DNA of 64,000 bases from Chitinophagaceae bacterium (lineage in GTDB: Bacteria; Bacteroidota; Bacteroidia; Chitinophagales; Chitinophagaceae): the NCBI GenBank assembly GCA_023957155.1, contig JAMLHK010000013.1, positions 47,598 to 111,597 on the forward strand, written 5' to 3'. The notes under the pieces were generated by a model. It was not told the DNA's origin. It searched no databases and saw only the letters and a list, made by a program, of their open reading frames with translations. Of the stretch, positions 15,915 through 24,441 are shown piece after piece (position 1 is the stretch's first letter; each line of letters opens with the position of its first letter). The position numbers and the translations under genes were made by a program.

Positions 15915-17093
15915 TCACTCCCTGTTCGGGGTTTCTTCTGCAGGAACGCTTTCCTCTGTCCCGTTTTCTTTTTGGGCTTCCCTGTGTATACCGGCTTTCA
16001 TATTATCAATGGTATCTTTATCGGGGTGGTAATCATAGGGTAAAAAGTCCGCCATCTTTTCCCAGGCCCAGTATCCCAGGGTAAGTACATCCTTCTGATC
16101 GAAATAGTAGCCGTTTTCTTCAACTATAATACCATTTGCAAGATCGAGAATGGATATTTGCACCGGTGTACCTGCGGGTAATTTATTTGCAGCAAGATAT
16201 TCCGGCCCTGGTTTTTCTTTTGAGTATACCACCCGGAGTTTGCCGGGAAAGAAAAGCTCCACCCGTTTAAAATCAAGGGTATCATAATAAGGGGCTTCAT
16301 ACGGGTTATAGATGGGAGAGGGCTTACTGTTGCCATCACCAATAAGTTCGATCCGGAAGCCATCGCCGTGTAATGTACTATCGTGGTATGCTCTCAAAAA
16401 TTGTAATACCGAACCGTTATATGCGGTTTCCCTTTTTTCTTTCCATACCTGCATTTCTTCATCGCTGCCCTCCATCTGCTCGTAAAACGGATAGCCGGAA
16501 TACAGTGTTTTGCCATTATCGTATTCATGCACAAAAGAATCCAGTTGGTATTTGATCACATAGCCTAAAGCCTTATTATTGATTACTAAAACGGAATCAC
16601 CGGTTACCTTTAGCCGTTTTCTCTTTTTACTGTAAAAAAAATGCAGAACTTCGGGATTTGTAATTTCACATGCCTTGCTGTTGTCGGTTCTGCCGATAAA
16701 GTTATCCATCAGAAACGACCCGTATTTTTCCCACCCGTTGGCTACCTCATTGGTAGCGATAATAGCAATTTCTTCCAGGTTTTTCTCTTTTGCCTGGAGT
16801 GTTATGGTTAAGTTGGCCACTTCCGGCATGGTATTACTGATCCGCACAGATTGTGTTTCGTACCCCGTAAATGAAATCACCAGGTCATAACCCCCATTGC
16901 TTAAAGTGAGTCCAAATTCCCCTTCGGCATTACTTACAGTGCCTATCGTTGTATTTTGACAAAATACGGAAGCGCCCTGTAGGGGCTGTTGTGTAAGCGC
17001 ATCCGTTATTTTTCCGGCAATACGAAAATTACCCTGGGTCATTCCAAAGAAGGGGAATACTAAAAGAGATAATAATTGAATGGTTCTCCTCAT
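15915..17093 (-). CDS. Secreted protein with carboxypeptidase-D regulatory-like domain
   Basis: 392 residues from the ATG at 17093, chosen because it gives a clean signal peptide (MRRTIQLLSLLVFPFFGMTQG). An N-terminal CarboxypepD_reg-like beta domain (IAGKITDALTQQPLQGASVFCQNT... DLVISFTGYETQSV) covers about residues 22-110; this domain also caps TonB receptors. The rest is a Bacteroidota family without a known role. The C-terminal tail is Glu/Pro rich. Probably periplasmic or outer-membrane associated. It ends 94 bases from the IS right end. Confidence 0.7.
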   Translation of the reverse strand: MRRTIQLLSLLVFPFFGMTQGNFRIAGKITDALTQQPLQGASVFCQNTTIGTVSNAEGEFGLTLSNGGYDLVISFTGYETQSVRISNTMPEVANLTITLQAKEKNLEEIAIIATNEVANGWEKYGSFLMDNFIGRTDNSKACEITNPEVLHFFYSKKRKRLKVTGDSVLVINNKALGYVIKYQLDSFVHEYDNGKTLYSGYPFYEQMEGSDEEMQVWKEKRETAYNGSVLQFLRAYHDSTLHGDGFRIELIGDGNSKPSPIYNPYEAPYYDTLDFKRVELFFPGKLRVVYSKEKPGPEYLAANKLPAGTPVQISILDLANGIIVEENGYYFDQKDVLTLGYWAWEKMADFLPYDYHPDKDTIDNMKAGIHREAQKENGTEESVPAEETPNRE

Positions 17094-17139
17094 TATCTGA
17101 TGGTTATGCATTTGTAATAATAACACGCAGGGGGCGGAA

Positions 17140-18108
17140 TTATTGCATGGATCTGTATTCATTACAGTATTCTTCTATCGTTTGTTGCAAAGGCTTATAA
17201 ACAAATGAGGGCAATGCTTTTAAGAGCCTGGTATTGTCAAAATGAACCTTTCTTGCGGCCGTATCTGCTGTTTCCCGGGTCAGCAGGGGCTCTGCTCCTG
17301 TAAACCATCCCCGTATCTTTTCTATACGCCATAACAAACCCGTCAAAAAGGGAGAGGCTTTTTTATAAGGCGGTTTTTTACCAAAAGCTATTGCCATTTC
17401 GGTAAACAATTTTTTAAATGACCAGTTTTCCGCACTGATAATAAATCGCTCATTAGTGATATCACTTTCCATGAGCATGACCATCGCGCGGGCAACATCG
17501 GCTGCATCTACCATACCACTAACGCCTTCGGTATACCAGGGAAATTGATTCCATGCTTTTTTAAAAATAGCCGAAGACCCGGTATCCCAGTTTCCTGATC
17601 CTAAAATCAGTGTGGGGTTTACAATAACAGCGTTCAGTCCTTCGCTGATACCTCTCCATACTTCCAGTTCGGCATAATATTTACTGCGACCGTATTCCGA
17701 GTTGTTACTGTCTTCCTCCCACCGGGCAGCTTCTGTTACCAGCATATCATCGCGTTTGCGTCCAAGGGCTGAAACAGAACTTACATGCAATAGTTTTTGA
17801 ACGCCTGTTTTTAAGGCGGCGTTTACGATATTGGCGGTGCCTTCCGCATTTACTTTTAGGAGCTCGTATTTTTTTTTCGGATTGAAAGATACGATAGCGG
17901 CGCAGTGATAAACCTGCCGGACCTGCTGCATAATTTCCTCCAGCAATACTGCATCATGAATATCACCGTTTATCCATTGCACCTGTCCGGGATAGCTTTG
18001 CGGGGGGATTTCTTTCCGGTAGAGCGCAATAACCTGTTTTCCGCGGGCAGTTAACTCACGCAGAAGATAGCTTCCCAATAACCCTGTACCGCCCGTAACA
18101 AAAACCAT
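17140..18108 (-). CDS. NAD-dependent epimerase/dehydratase (extended SDR)
   Basis: 322 residues from the ATG at 18108, where the Rossmann start MVFVTGGTGLLGS is canonical. An upstream ATG at 18168 is in frame, but the extra 20 residues would be encoded entirely by a dispersed repeat (18111-18160), so that start is rejected. The catalytic Tyr/Lys pair is YGRSK. It resembles dihydroflavonol-4-reductase-like SDRs that act on NDP-sugars or steroid-like substrates; the actual substrate is unknown. It follows pheS on the minus strand. Confidence 0.8.
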   Translation of the reverse strand: MVFVTGGTGLLGSYLLRELTARGKQVIALYRKEIPPQSYPGQVQWINGDIHDAVLLEEIMQQVRQVYHCAAIVSFNPKKKYELLKVNAEGTANIVNAALKTGVQKLLHVSSVSALGRKRDDMLVTEAARWEEDSNNSEYGRSKYYAELEVWRGISEGLNAVIVNPTLILGSGNWDTGSSAIFKKAWNQFPWYTEGVSGMVDAADVARAMVMLMESDITNERFIISAENWSFKKLFTEMAIAFGKKPPYKKASPFLTGLLWRIEKIRGWFTGAEPLLTRETADTAARKVHFDNTRLLKALPSFVYKPLQQTIEEYCNEYRSMQ

Positions 18109-18110
18109 CC

Positions 18111-18160
18111 GATTTGAGATTTGATCCCGCCATCGGCGGGAGAAATTTGAGATTTGATTT
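18111..18160. repeat. Palindromic dispersed repeat, copy A
   Basis: Core hairpin TCCCGCC-ATC-GGCGGGA (18125-18141) flanked by inverted arms of the TTTGAGATTTGAT type. It is the reverse complement, with about one mismatch in 46 bases, of the copy inside leuS at 20884-20935. It sits directly before the epimerase start and creates a spurious in-frame N-terminal extension. Confidence 0.85.
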
Positions 18161-18174
18161 TCCCCCATTAACCT

Positions 18175-19206
18175 CTATACCACACTTGTAAACTGTTTCA
18201 GGAACCGTACATCATTTTCGCTGAACAGGCGGATATCATTGATACCGTATTTTAACATCGTCGGCCGCTCCACGCCCATGCCGAAAGCAAACCCGGTATA
18301 TTTTTCGGGATCAATATTGCAGTTTTGCAGCACTTTCGGATGTACCATACCGCAGCCTAATATTTCGAGCCAGCCGGTATATTTACAAACGTTACAGCCC
18401 TTGCCTTTACATAGCTGGCAGCTTATATCCATCTCGGCGCTGGGTTCGGTAAATGGAAAATAACTTGGACGGAAGCGGACACTCACGTCATTGCCGTACA
18501 TTTCTTTTACAAAAAAGTAGAGGGTTTGTTTCAGGTCGGCAAATGAAACATTTTCGTCAATATACAGCCCTTCTACCTGGTGAAAAAAACAATGGCTTCG
18601 GGCGCTGATGGTTTCGTTGCGGTATACTCTTCCCGGGCATACAATACGTAAGGGCAATATCCCTTTTTCCATTTCCCTGATCTGGATGTTACTGGTGTGC
18701 GTGCGTAACAGCCAGGCAGGGTCGGTTGAGATATAAAAAGTGTCCTGCATATCCCGGGCAGGATGATATTCGGGCAGGTTAAGCGCGGTAAAATTGTGCC
18801 AGTCGTCTTCTATTTCCGGGCCTTCTGCAACTGAAAATCCCAGGCGTTGGAAGATGGAGATGATCCGGTTGCGCATTATACTGATAGGATGGCGGCTGCC
18901 CACCGGAATGGAGTCGCCCGGCAGACTCAGATCAATAGCGGCAACAGCGGAAGGCTGCCCGCCTGAGCCGGCTTCTTTCAGTGCATTATATTTTGCTTCG
19001 GTAAATTGTTTGAAATCATTCAGGATCTGTCCAAACTCCCTTTTCTGCTCTGCAGGGATATGCTTCATTTCACCCATCAGGGTTTTTACCAGGCCTTTGG
19101 AGCCTAAGTATGCGATCCGGAACTGTTCTGCAGCTTCGGCGCCTGCGGCCGGATAATCGTTTATTTCCTGTCGGTAAGACTCAATTTTCTGTAAAAAAGC
19201 TTCCAT
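18175..19206 (-). CDS. pheS: Phenylalanine--tRNA ligase alpha subunit
   Basis: 343 residues, normal for bacterial PheS. The N-terminal coiled-coil tRNA-binding region is followed by the class II catalytic core: HPISIMRNRI, HNFTALNLPEYHPARDMQDTFYI (motif 2 region), RSHCFFHQVEGLYID, FRPSYFPFTEPSAEMD and the motif 3 region GFAFGMGVERPTMLKYGI. PheS pairs with PheT to charge tRNA-Phe; pheT is not in the window. ftsX lies 27 bases upstream on the same strand. Confidence 0.96.
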   Translation of the reverse strand: MEAFLQKIESYRQEINDYPAAGAEAAEQFRIAYLGSKGLVKTLMGEMKHIPAEQKREFGQILNDFKQFTEAKYNALKEAGSGGQPSAVAAIDLSLPGDSIPVGSRHPISIMRNRIISIFQRLGFSVAEGPEIEDDWHNFTALNLPEYHPARDMQDTFYISTDPAWLLRTHTSNIQIREMEKGILPLRIVCPGRVYRNETISARSHCFFHQVEGLYIDENVSFADLKQTLYFFVKEMYGNDVSVRFRPSYFPFTEPSAEMDISCQLCKGKGCNVCKYTGWLEILGCGMVHPKVLQNCNIDPEKYTGFAFGMGVERPTMLKYGINDIRLFSENDVRFLKQFTSVV

Positions 19207-19233
19207 GGCGCGAAGATATGAAAAGGAAAATCT

Positions 19234-20106
19234 TTAATACAGATCATCCAGCTTCATCTTCAGATATTTAGTTACGCTTCGGTGGGTGCTGATAAAGGTG
19301 ATAACGATGCCGATAATAATAAGTCCCAGGAATAATAAGGCCAGAAGGACATTATCGCGTAGCGCCTGGATTTCAGGGAGCCATTTTTCCGCGCTGAAAA
19401 TGAAGATGAGCACTACCCCGATGGCTATGAGCGCACTTATGAAGCCGTTTGCCACCGCTTTTATATCAAAAGGCTTACAGATAAACCAGCGGGTGGCTCC
19501 AACCATTTGCATGGTTTTTATTAAAAAGCGATTGCTGAACATAGCCAGCCTGATGGTATTGTCAATAAGAACAAGCACGAGGATCCCTAGCAAAGTTACC
19601 GCACCCAGCAGTACCCATCCTACCTTGCGGACTACGTTGTTCAGGTTACTGACCACTTCATCAGGATACCTGATATCACTTACAATAATGTTTTGTGACA
19701 GGTCTGCCGTTATATTGCTGAGCGTGTCTTTATTAACGTATTCCGACTTTAGCTTAAAGTCAATGCTTGCGGGAAGGGGGTTGTAATCCAGCACTTTATT
19801 CCAGTCTTCATTGCCGTCTTTTATAAACTTGTCCTTGGCCATCTCCTTGGTAACATGCTCGGCAGCCGAGGCATACGGTTTGGATCTGATATAAGAGATC
19901 AGGCTGTCAATGTCAGCCTGGGGAGCATTTTCACGCAGGTAAACCTGTACCTGAACGCTTCCGCGAAAATATCGTTCAAGTTTGCTTCCATTAATAACAA
20001 ACCAGCCTAAAATACCAACGAGAACCAGCAGGGATGCTACACCAAGGATGCTAAAAAAATAAGAAGGCTTACTTCTTCTCATGGAAGTTTTACTGATTTC
20101 AAGCAT
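19234..20106 (-). CDS. ftsX: Cell division protein FtsX (ABC-type permease)
   Basis: 290 residues. The N-terminal TM helix (about 17-37) is followed by a periplasmic domain (VQVQVYLRENAPQADIDSLISYIRSKPYASAAEHVTKEMAKDKF) that fits FtsX, and then three C-terminal TM helices. FtsX with FtsE controls periplasmic cell-wall hydrolases at the septum. ftsE is not adjacent, as is common in Bacteroidota. Divergent from leuS. Confidence 0.92.
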   Translation of the reverse strand: MLEISKTSMRRSKPSYFFSILGVASLLVLVGILGWFVINGSKLERYFRGSVQVQVYLRENAPQADIDSLISYIRSKPYASAAEHVTKEMAKDKFIKDGNEDWNKVLDYNPLPASIDFKLKSEYVNKDTLSNITADLSQNIIVSDIRYPDEVVSNLNNVVRKVGWVLLGAVTLLGILVLVLIDNTIRLAMFSNRFLIKTMQMVGATRWFICKPFDIKAVANGFISALIAIGVVLIFIFSAEKWLPEIQALRDNVLLALLFLGLIIIGIVITFISTHRSVTKYLKMKLDDLY

Positions 20107-20356
20107 TGAAACGGGATTATATGAGTTTTATAATGATGACATTCCGCTAAAAAGAGAAAAATGTTTTCACTTAAAAGAGACATCATGCGGTTTTTCATTT
20201 CCTTTCCTGCTAACGCGGTGAACGGGTGGTTAGTGTTGCGCAAAATTAACGGTTTTACGGCTGCTTTCCGTAATTTTGCCCCCCACTTAACGGACTATTG
20301 GGTTGAATATTTTTTTTATGCTCATTTACTTTGTCCGGTAAGGGATTTTTAACATT
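20107..20356. promoter_or_regulatory. Divergent ftsX-leuS intergenic region with a -7-like element
   Basis: 250 bases with no supported gene. TAATTTTG at 20271-20278 fits the TAnnTTTG box on the plus strand, leaving a leader of about 70 bases before the leuS ATG at 20357. No good -33 element was found, and no T-box or other riboswitch structure could be recognised by eye. Confidence 0.3.
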
Positions 20357-23143
20357 ATGGAATACAATTTCAGGGCAATAGAGCAACGCTGGCAGGAGCG
20401 ATGGAAAACAGAGGGTGCATACAAGGTGAGTAATGATACCCGTAAACCCAAATACTATGTTTTGGATATGTTTCCATACCCGAGCGGCTCCGGCTTACAT
20501 GTGGGTCATCCTTTGGGCTATATTGCCAGTGATATTTTTGCCCGTTACAAACGGCTGAAGGGCTTCAATGTATTGCATCCGATGGGGTATGATGCGTTTG
20601 GACTGCCGGCTGAGCAGTATGCGATTGATCATGGTATTCATCCGGCCGTATCCACAGCGAATAATATTAACACGTTCAGAAAGCAGTTGGATAATATCGG
20701 GTTTTGTTACGACTGGAGCCGGGAGATCCGTACCTGCGATACTTCGTACTACAGGTGGACCCAATGGATATTTCTGCAATTGTTTAAGAGCTGGTACAAC
20801 AGAAAGACCAACAGGGCGGAGCCTATTGACCGGCTCGTTGCTTTTTTTGAAAAGGAAGGGAATGTGAACCATCCTATCCCCAATTTCAAATCTGAAATTT
20901 CTCCCGCCGATGGCGGGATCAAATCTCAAATTTTTTCAGCTTCCGGCTGGAACGGGTTTGATGAGGCCACACAGCAGGCGATCCTGATGGAATACCGCCT
21001 GGCGTATTGCGGCTACGGTGAGGTAAACTGGTGCGAGGCTTTGGGAACCGTATTGGCCAATGATGAAGTAATAAACGGGGTGAGTGAGCGCGGCGGTTTC
21101 CCTGTTGTAAAGAAAAAATTAAGGCAGTGGTATTTACGGATCACCGAATATGCCGATCGTCTTCAGCATGATCTGGATGTATTGGAATGGAGTGATGCCA
21201 TGAAGGAAATGCAGACCAACTGGATCGGTAAGAGCAGCGGGGCGGAGATCAAATTTGAAATTTCAAATTTGAAATTTCAAATTGTAGCATACACCACCCG
21301 CCCCGACACCATCTTTGGTGTTGACTTTATGGTGCTGGCTCCGGAACATGAATTAGTAGATCATATAACCACCGCAGAACAAAAAGCAGCAGTGGAGGAA
21401 TATGTGGCCTATGTAAAAAGTCGCAGCGAGCGGGAGCGCATGGCGGAAAAGAAAATTTCAGGCTGTTTTACCGGGGCGTATGTAATAAACCCCGTGAATG
21501 CAAAAGAAATACCTGTATGGATTAGTGAGTATGTACTCGCCGGCTATGGAACCGGCGCCATCATGGCGGTACCCTGCGGTGATGAGCGTGATCACAGATT
21601 CGCAAAACATTTTAATATTCCCATTACCAATATTTTTGGTGATTTGTATACAGGCGAAGAAGCGATTACCGGTAAACATGTTACTGTTTATAACAGCGGG
21701 TTTATTACCGGGCTTAAAGTGAGCGAAGCTGCAGAAAAAGTGATTGAGTGGCTGGGAGATGAGGGTGTAGGAGAACGTAAGATCAATTATAAAATGCGTG
21801 ATGCGGCGTTTAGCCGGCAACGCTATTGGGGTGAGCCTTTCCCGATCGTATGGAAAGACGGGATAGCGTATCCGCTGGAAGAATCAGCGCTTCCGCTTGA
21901 ATTACCCCACGTAGATTCCTATAAGCCCGGCCCGGAAGGAGAAGGCCCGCTGGCAAATATAAAAGCGTGGACGGAGCAACATCTCGAAACCAATACCATG
22001 CCCGGCTATGCCGGCAGCAGCTGGTATTTTTTGCGCTATATGGATCCCCATAATGACAAGACTTTTTGCGACCGAAAAGTTTCCGATTACTGGAACCAGG
22101 TAGACTTATACATCGGAGGTACCGAGCATGCCGTAGGACACCTGTTGTACAGCCGCATGTGGACGAAGGTATTGTATGACCTGGGGCATATCGGCTTCAA
22201 TGAACCGTTTAAAAGGCTGCTGAACCAGGGAATGATACAGGGGAGCAGCCGGTTTGTGTACAGGGTGAGAGGGACCAATTCATTTGTATCTTTCGGACTT
22301 ATTGAAAATTATGAAACGGATAAGATTCATGTAGATGTAAACATAGTAGATGGAGTGGAATTAGATATTGAGGCGTTTAGAAAATGGCGGAACGCGGAAT
22401 ATGCCAATGCGGAATTTATTTTAGAAGGTGACAGGTACATCTGCGGAGTGGAAGTTGAAAAAATGTCCAAATCGAAATTTAATACGGTTAACCCTGATGA
22501 CCTGGTGGACAGGTATGGCGCCGATACTTTCCGCATGTACGAGATGTTTCTTGGCCCGGTAGAGCAAAGCAAACCCTGGGATACCAAAGGGATTGAGGGT
22601 GTACACCGCTTTTTGAAAAAGCTATGGCGTTTGTTTTATGATGAGCAAAAAGGAAAGCTATGGACTGAAGAAAACCCGTCTGCAGAAGAATTAAAAGTAT
22701 TGCATCGTACCATTAAGAAGATTGAGGAAGATACTGAGCATTTTTCCTTTAACACGGCGGTGAGCGCATTTATGATCGCGGTGAATGAGCTGACCGATCT
22801 GCAATGCCATAAAAAGGCAATCCTCGAAAACATACTGGTGCTGTTAACCCCCTATGCGCCTCATGTTGCCGAAGAGCTGTGGCACCTGCTGGGCAACAGT
22901 GGCAGTGTACTCGATACCGCTTACCCGGTATTTGAAGAAAAATATGTAACCGAATCTTCAAAATTATATCCCGTAGCGATCAATGGCAAAACCCGTACAG
23001 AAATTCATATTGCGCTGGATGCCACACCGCAGCAGGTGGAAGAGCTGGTGATAGCGAATGAAATAGTACAGAAATGGCTGGAGGGTAAGACGCCAAAAAA
23101 GGTTATTTACGTAAAAAACCGGATGATTAATGTGGTGGTGTGA
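20357..23143 (+). CDS. leuS: Leucine--tRNA ligase
   Basis: 928 residues. Class I signature HVGHPLGY near residue 47, zinc/CP1 region, editing domain threonine-rich motif TTRPDTIFG, and KMSKSKFN near the C-terminal third, all intact. The enzyme charges tRNA-Leu. Two palindromic DNA elements lie inside the gene and are translated: residues 176-193 come from the repeat at 20884-20935, and residues 298-309 come from a 32-bp perfect palindrome at 21252-21283, just before the editing motif. Both keep frame, so the protein should be functional. Confidence 0.96.
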   Translation: MEYNFRAIEQRWQERWKTEGAYKVSNDTRKPKYYVLDMFPYPSGSGLHVGHPLGYIASDIFARYKRLKGFNVLHPMGYDAFGLPAEQYAIDHGIHPAVSTANNINTFRKQLDNIGFCYDWSREIRTCDTSYYRWTQWIFLQLFKSWYNRKTNRAEPIDRLVAFFEKEGNVNHPIPNFKSEISPADGGIKSQIFSASGWNGFDEATQQAILMEYRLAYCGYGEVNWCEALGTVLANDEVINGVSERGGFPVVKKKLRQWYLRITEYADRLQHDLDVLEWSDAMKEMQTNWIGKSSGAEIKFEISNLKFQIVAYTTRPDTIFGVDFMVLAPEHELVDHITTAEQKAAVEEYVAYVKSRSERERMAEKKISGCFTGAYVINPVNAKEIPVWISEYVLAGYGTGAIMAVPCGDERDHRFAKHFNIPITNIFGDLYTGEEAITGKHVTVYNSGFITGLKVSEAAEKVIEWLGDEGVGERKINYKMRDAAFSRQRYWGEPFPIVWKDGIAYPLEESALPLELPHVDSYKPGPEGEGPLANIKAWTEQHLETNTMPGYAGSSWYFLRYMDPHNDKTFCDRKVSDYWNQVDLYIGGTEHAVGHLLYSRMWTKVLYDLGHIGFNEPFKRLLNQGMIQGSSRFVYRVRGTNSFVSFGLIENYETDKIHVDVNIVDGVELDIEAFRKWRNAEYANAEFILEGDRYICGVEVEKMSKSKFNTVNPDDLVDRYGADTFRMYEMFLGPVEQSKPWDTKGIEGVHRFLKKLWRLFYDEQKGKLWTEENPSAEELKVLHRTIKKIEEDTEHFSFNTAVSAFMIAVNELTDLQCHKKAILENILVLLTPYAPHVAEELWHLLGNSGSVLDTAYPVFEEKYVTESSKLYPVAINGKTRTEIHIALDATPQQVEELVIANEIVQKWLEGKTPKKVIYVKNRMINVVV
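20884..20935. repeat. Palindromic dispersed repeat, copy B, in frame inside leuS
   Basis: Core hairpin TCCCGCC-GAT-GGCGGGA with inverted A/T-rich arms. Near-identical to the reverse complement of 18111-18160. It encodes leuS residues 176-193 (starts NFKSEIS, ends KSQIF) in a region where other bacterial LeuRS proteins have a shorter variable loop before the conserved MEYRLAY/NWCEALGTVLANDEV segment. Confidence 0.85.
21252..21283. repeat. 32-bp perfect palindrome inside leuS
   Basis: An exact 32-bp palindrome built from alternating AATTTGAAATTTC-type units, related to the arms of the GC-stem repeat but without the GC core. It encodes residues 298-309 (IKFEISNLKFQI), a beta-hairpin of the CP1 editing domain. 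Confidence 0.8.
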
Positions 23144-23146
23144 GTA

Positions 23147-23250
23147 GGGTGCAGGTCGCAGGTTTCATGTTACAGGGTGGAAATTCCTTGTGTCTTGTGA
23201 CTTATATCTTGCCCCCTGCGACATGTACCTTGCGACTTGTCCCCTGCCTG
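23147..23250. repeat. Dispersed pyrimidine-rich repeat, inverted pair, in convergent intergenic region
   Basis: Right part (about 23186-23250) repeats CTTGnGAC / CCCCTGC units; left part (about 23147-23178) contains the same type of unit in the opposite orientation. Related to 2981-3020. Fills the gap between leuS and the converging secreted-protein gene. Confidence 0.5.
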
Positions 23251-23261
23251 CATCGAACTAC

Positions 23262-24284
23262 TCACTCCTCTTTCTTCATAAACCGGATCATTGCGCTGCT
23301 TCCTTCGCTGCTTTCGAGCCGTGCCTCGTAACGTTTTTCTCCTATATAAGCTACCATAAAAGAAGTATTGGGTGGAATAGAACCCAGGTTTTCAGCTACC
23401 ATTACCAGCTCATTACTTTGATGTAGCTCGTTTACGGAAATCTTTACGATAAAAGGTTTGTCGGTAAGATAAATATGTTCAAAAATGAGCCTGTTGTTTA
23501 AGAAAAGCGAAATGGAATCGCCGTCTATTTCGGCGTTATCATAAAAATGCAGCTCAACCGAATCTCCCGCAAGAGGTATTTCCAGTACCGGTACTTTTTG
23601 TCTTTGTGTAAATTTCTCTTCGATGGTAAGTGGCGTTGCTATACTTACCGGTGGAACCCTGGATGGCGTTGCAACTGCAGGCGCGGCTTCTTTTTCTTTT
23701 ATAACGGGTGGCGCAATGGCTACAGACTTTTCTGCCGGAACAGGTGCCGGCTGTTTTGCGATCAGTTCCACACTATCAATAATATAAGGATCATTGGCGC
23801 CGGCAGTAAAATTTTCGATCACGAAATCCCACTCATCGTAAAAAGAAGGCTGGTTGGTCTTATCCAACTGTACCCGGCCTTTGGGTTGACGTTCCTCGTT
23901 TTTCAGGCTGGCAGTTCCCTCTAATTGCATGATATCTCCGCCGGGACAGTTAAAATCAGCCTGTAGCAATAAGGATGCTTTACCCGATCGTCCGGGTATT
24001 GTTTTGCCGTTTTTATCTTCCAACAGTTCATCGTCCCACCATACGGCTACATTATTAGGCTCGTCAAAAAATCCTTTTATACTGTAACGTTGGTAATGAC
24101 TGGCAGACTGGTAGTAGTAAGATGTACCGGTCAGGCTGTCTCCTTTTTGTATGATCTTTAGCTCCACTTTTTGCCGGTTGATCTTTCCATGCCATACCCC
24201 GGTGATCATCTGGGAAACAGCCTGCCGGGCGGATAAGGAAATAATAACGGGAAGAAGTATTTTTTTTAGTGTGCCGGGTTCCAA
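23262..24284 (-). CDS. Secreted protein of unknown function
   Basis: 340 residues. No ATG is available upstream before a stop, so translation probably starts at TTG 24284, giving a signal peptide (LKKILLPVIISLSARQAVSQ). The N-terminal domain (ITGVWHGKINRQKVELKIIQKGDSLTGTSYYY) looks like a beta-barrel/lipocalin-like extracellular fold. A Pro/Ala-rich linker (about 180-225) follows, then a C-terminal beta domain (LHFYDNAEIDGDSISLFLNNRLIFEH) seen in other Bacteroidota secreted proteins. I do not recognise a function. Confidence 0.65.
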   Translation of the reverse strand: MEPGTLKKILLPVIISLSARQAVSQMITGVWHGKINRQKVELKIIQKGDSLTGTSYYYQSASHYQRYSIKGFFDEPNNVAVWWDDELLEDKNGKTIPGRSGKASLLLQADFNCPGGDIMQLEGTASLKNEERQPKGRVQLDKTNQPSFYDEWDFVIENFTAGANDPYIIDSVELIAKQPAPVPAEKSVAIAPPVIKEKEAAPAVATPSRVPPVSIATPLTIEEKFTQRQKVPVLEIPLAGDSVELHFYDNAEIDGDSISLFLNNRLIFEHIYLTDKPFIVKISVNELHQSNELVMVAENLGSIPPNTSFMVAYIGEKRYEARLESSEGSSAMIRFMKKEE

Positions 24285-24372
24285 AATCAGGATTTTGGGT
24301 GTAACGGATCGGGGCAGCAGATTATTTTACCCTGGTGGGTTGTATGACAACCTTTTAACAAAATTTACACCG

Positions 24373-24380
24373 TATCTTTG
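24373..24380 (+). promoter_or_regulatory. Candidate -7 box (TATCTTTG) for mfd
   Basis: TATCTTTG fits TAnnTTTG and lies 61 bases before the mfd ATG. A TTTT-containing segment is upstream but no clean -33 TTG is at the expected distance. Confidence 0.35.
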
Positions 24381-24441
24381 CAGCCTCTTACCAATAGCCC
24401 ATACAACGCAGGTTAACTGTAAAGGGCGGATATGATATAAG

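Noticed and set aside
20161-20352. 63-codon ORF upstream of leuS
   Set aside because: Contains the candidate promoter; composition and lack of homology features argue against a gene.
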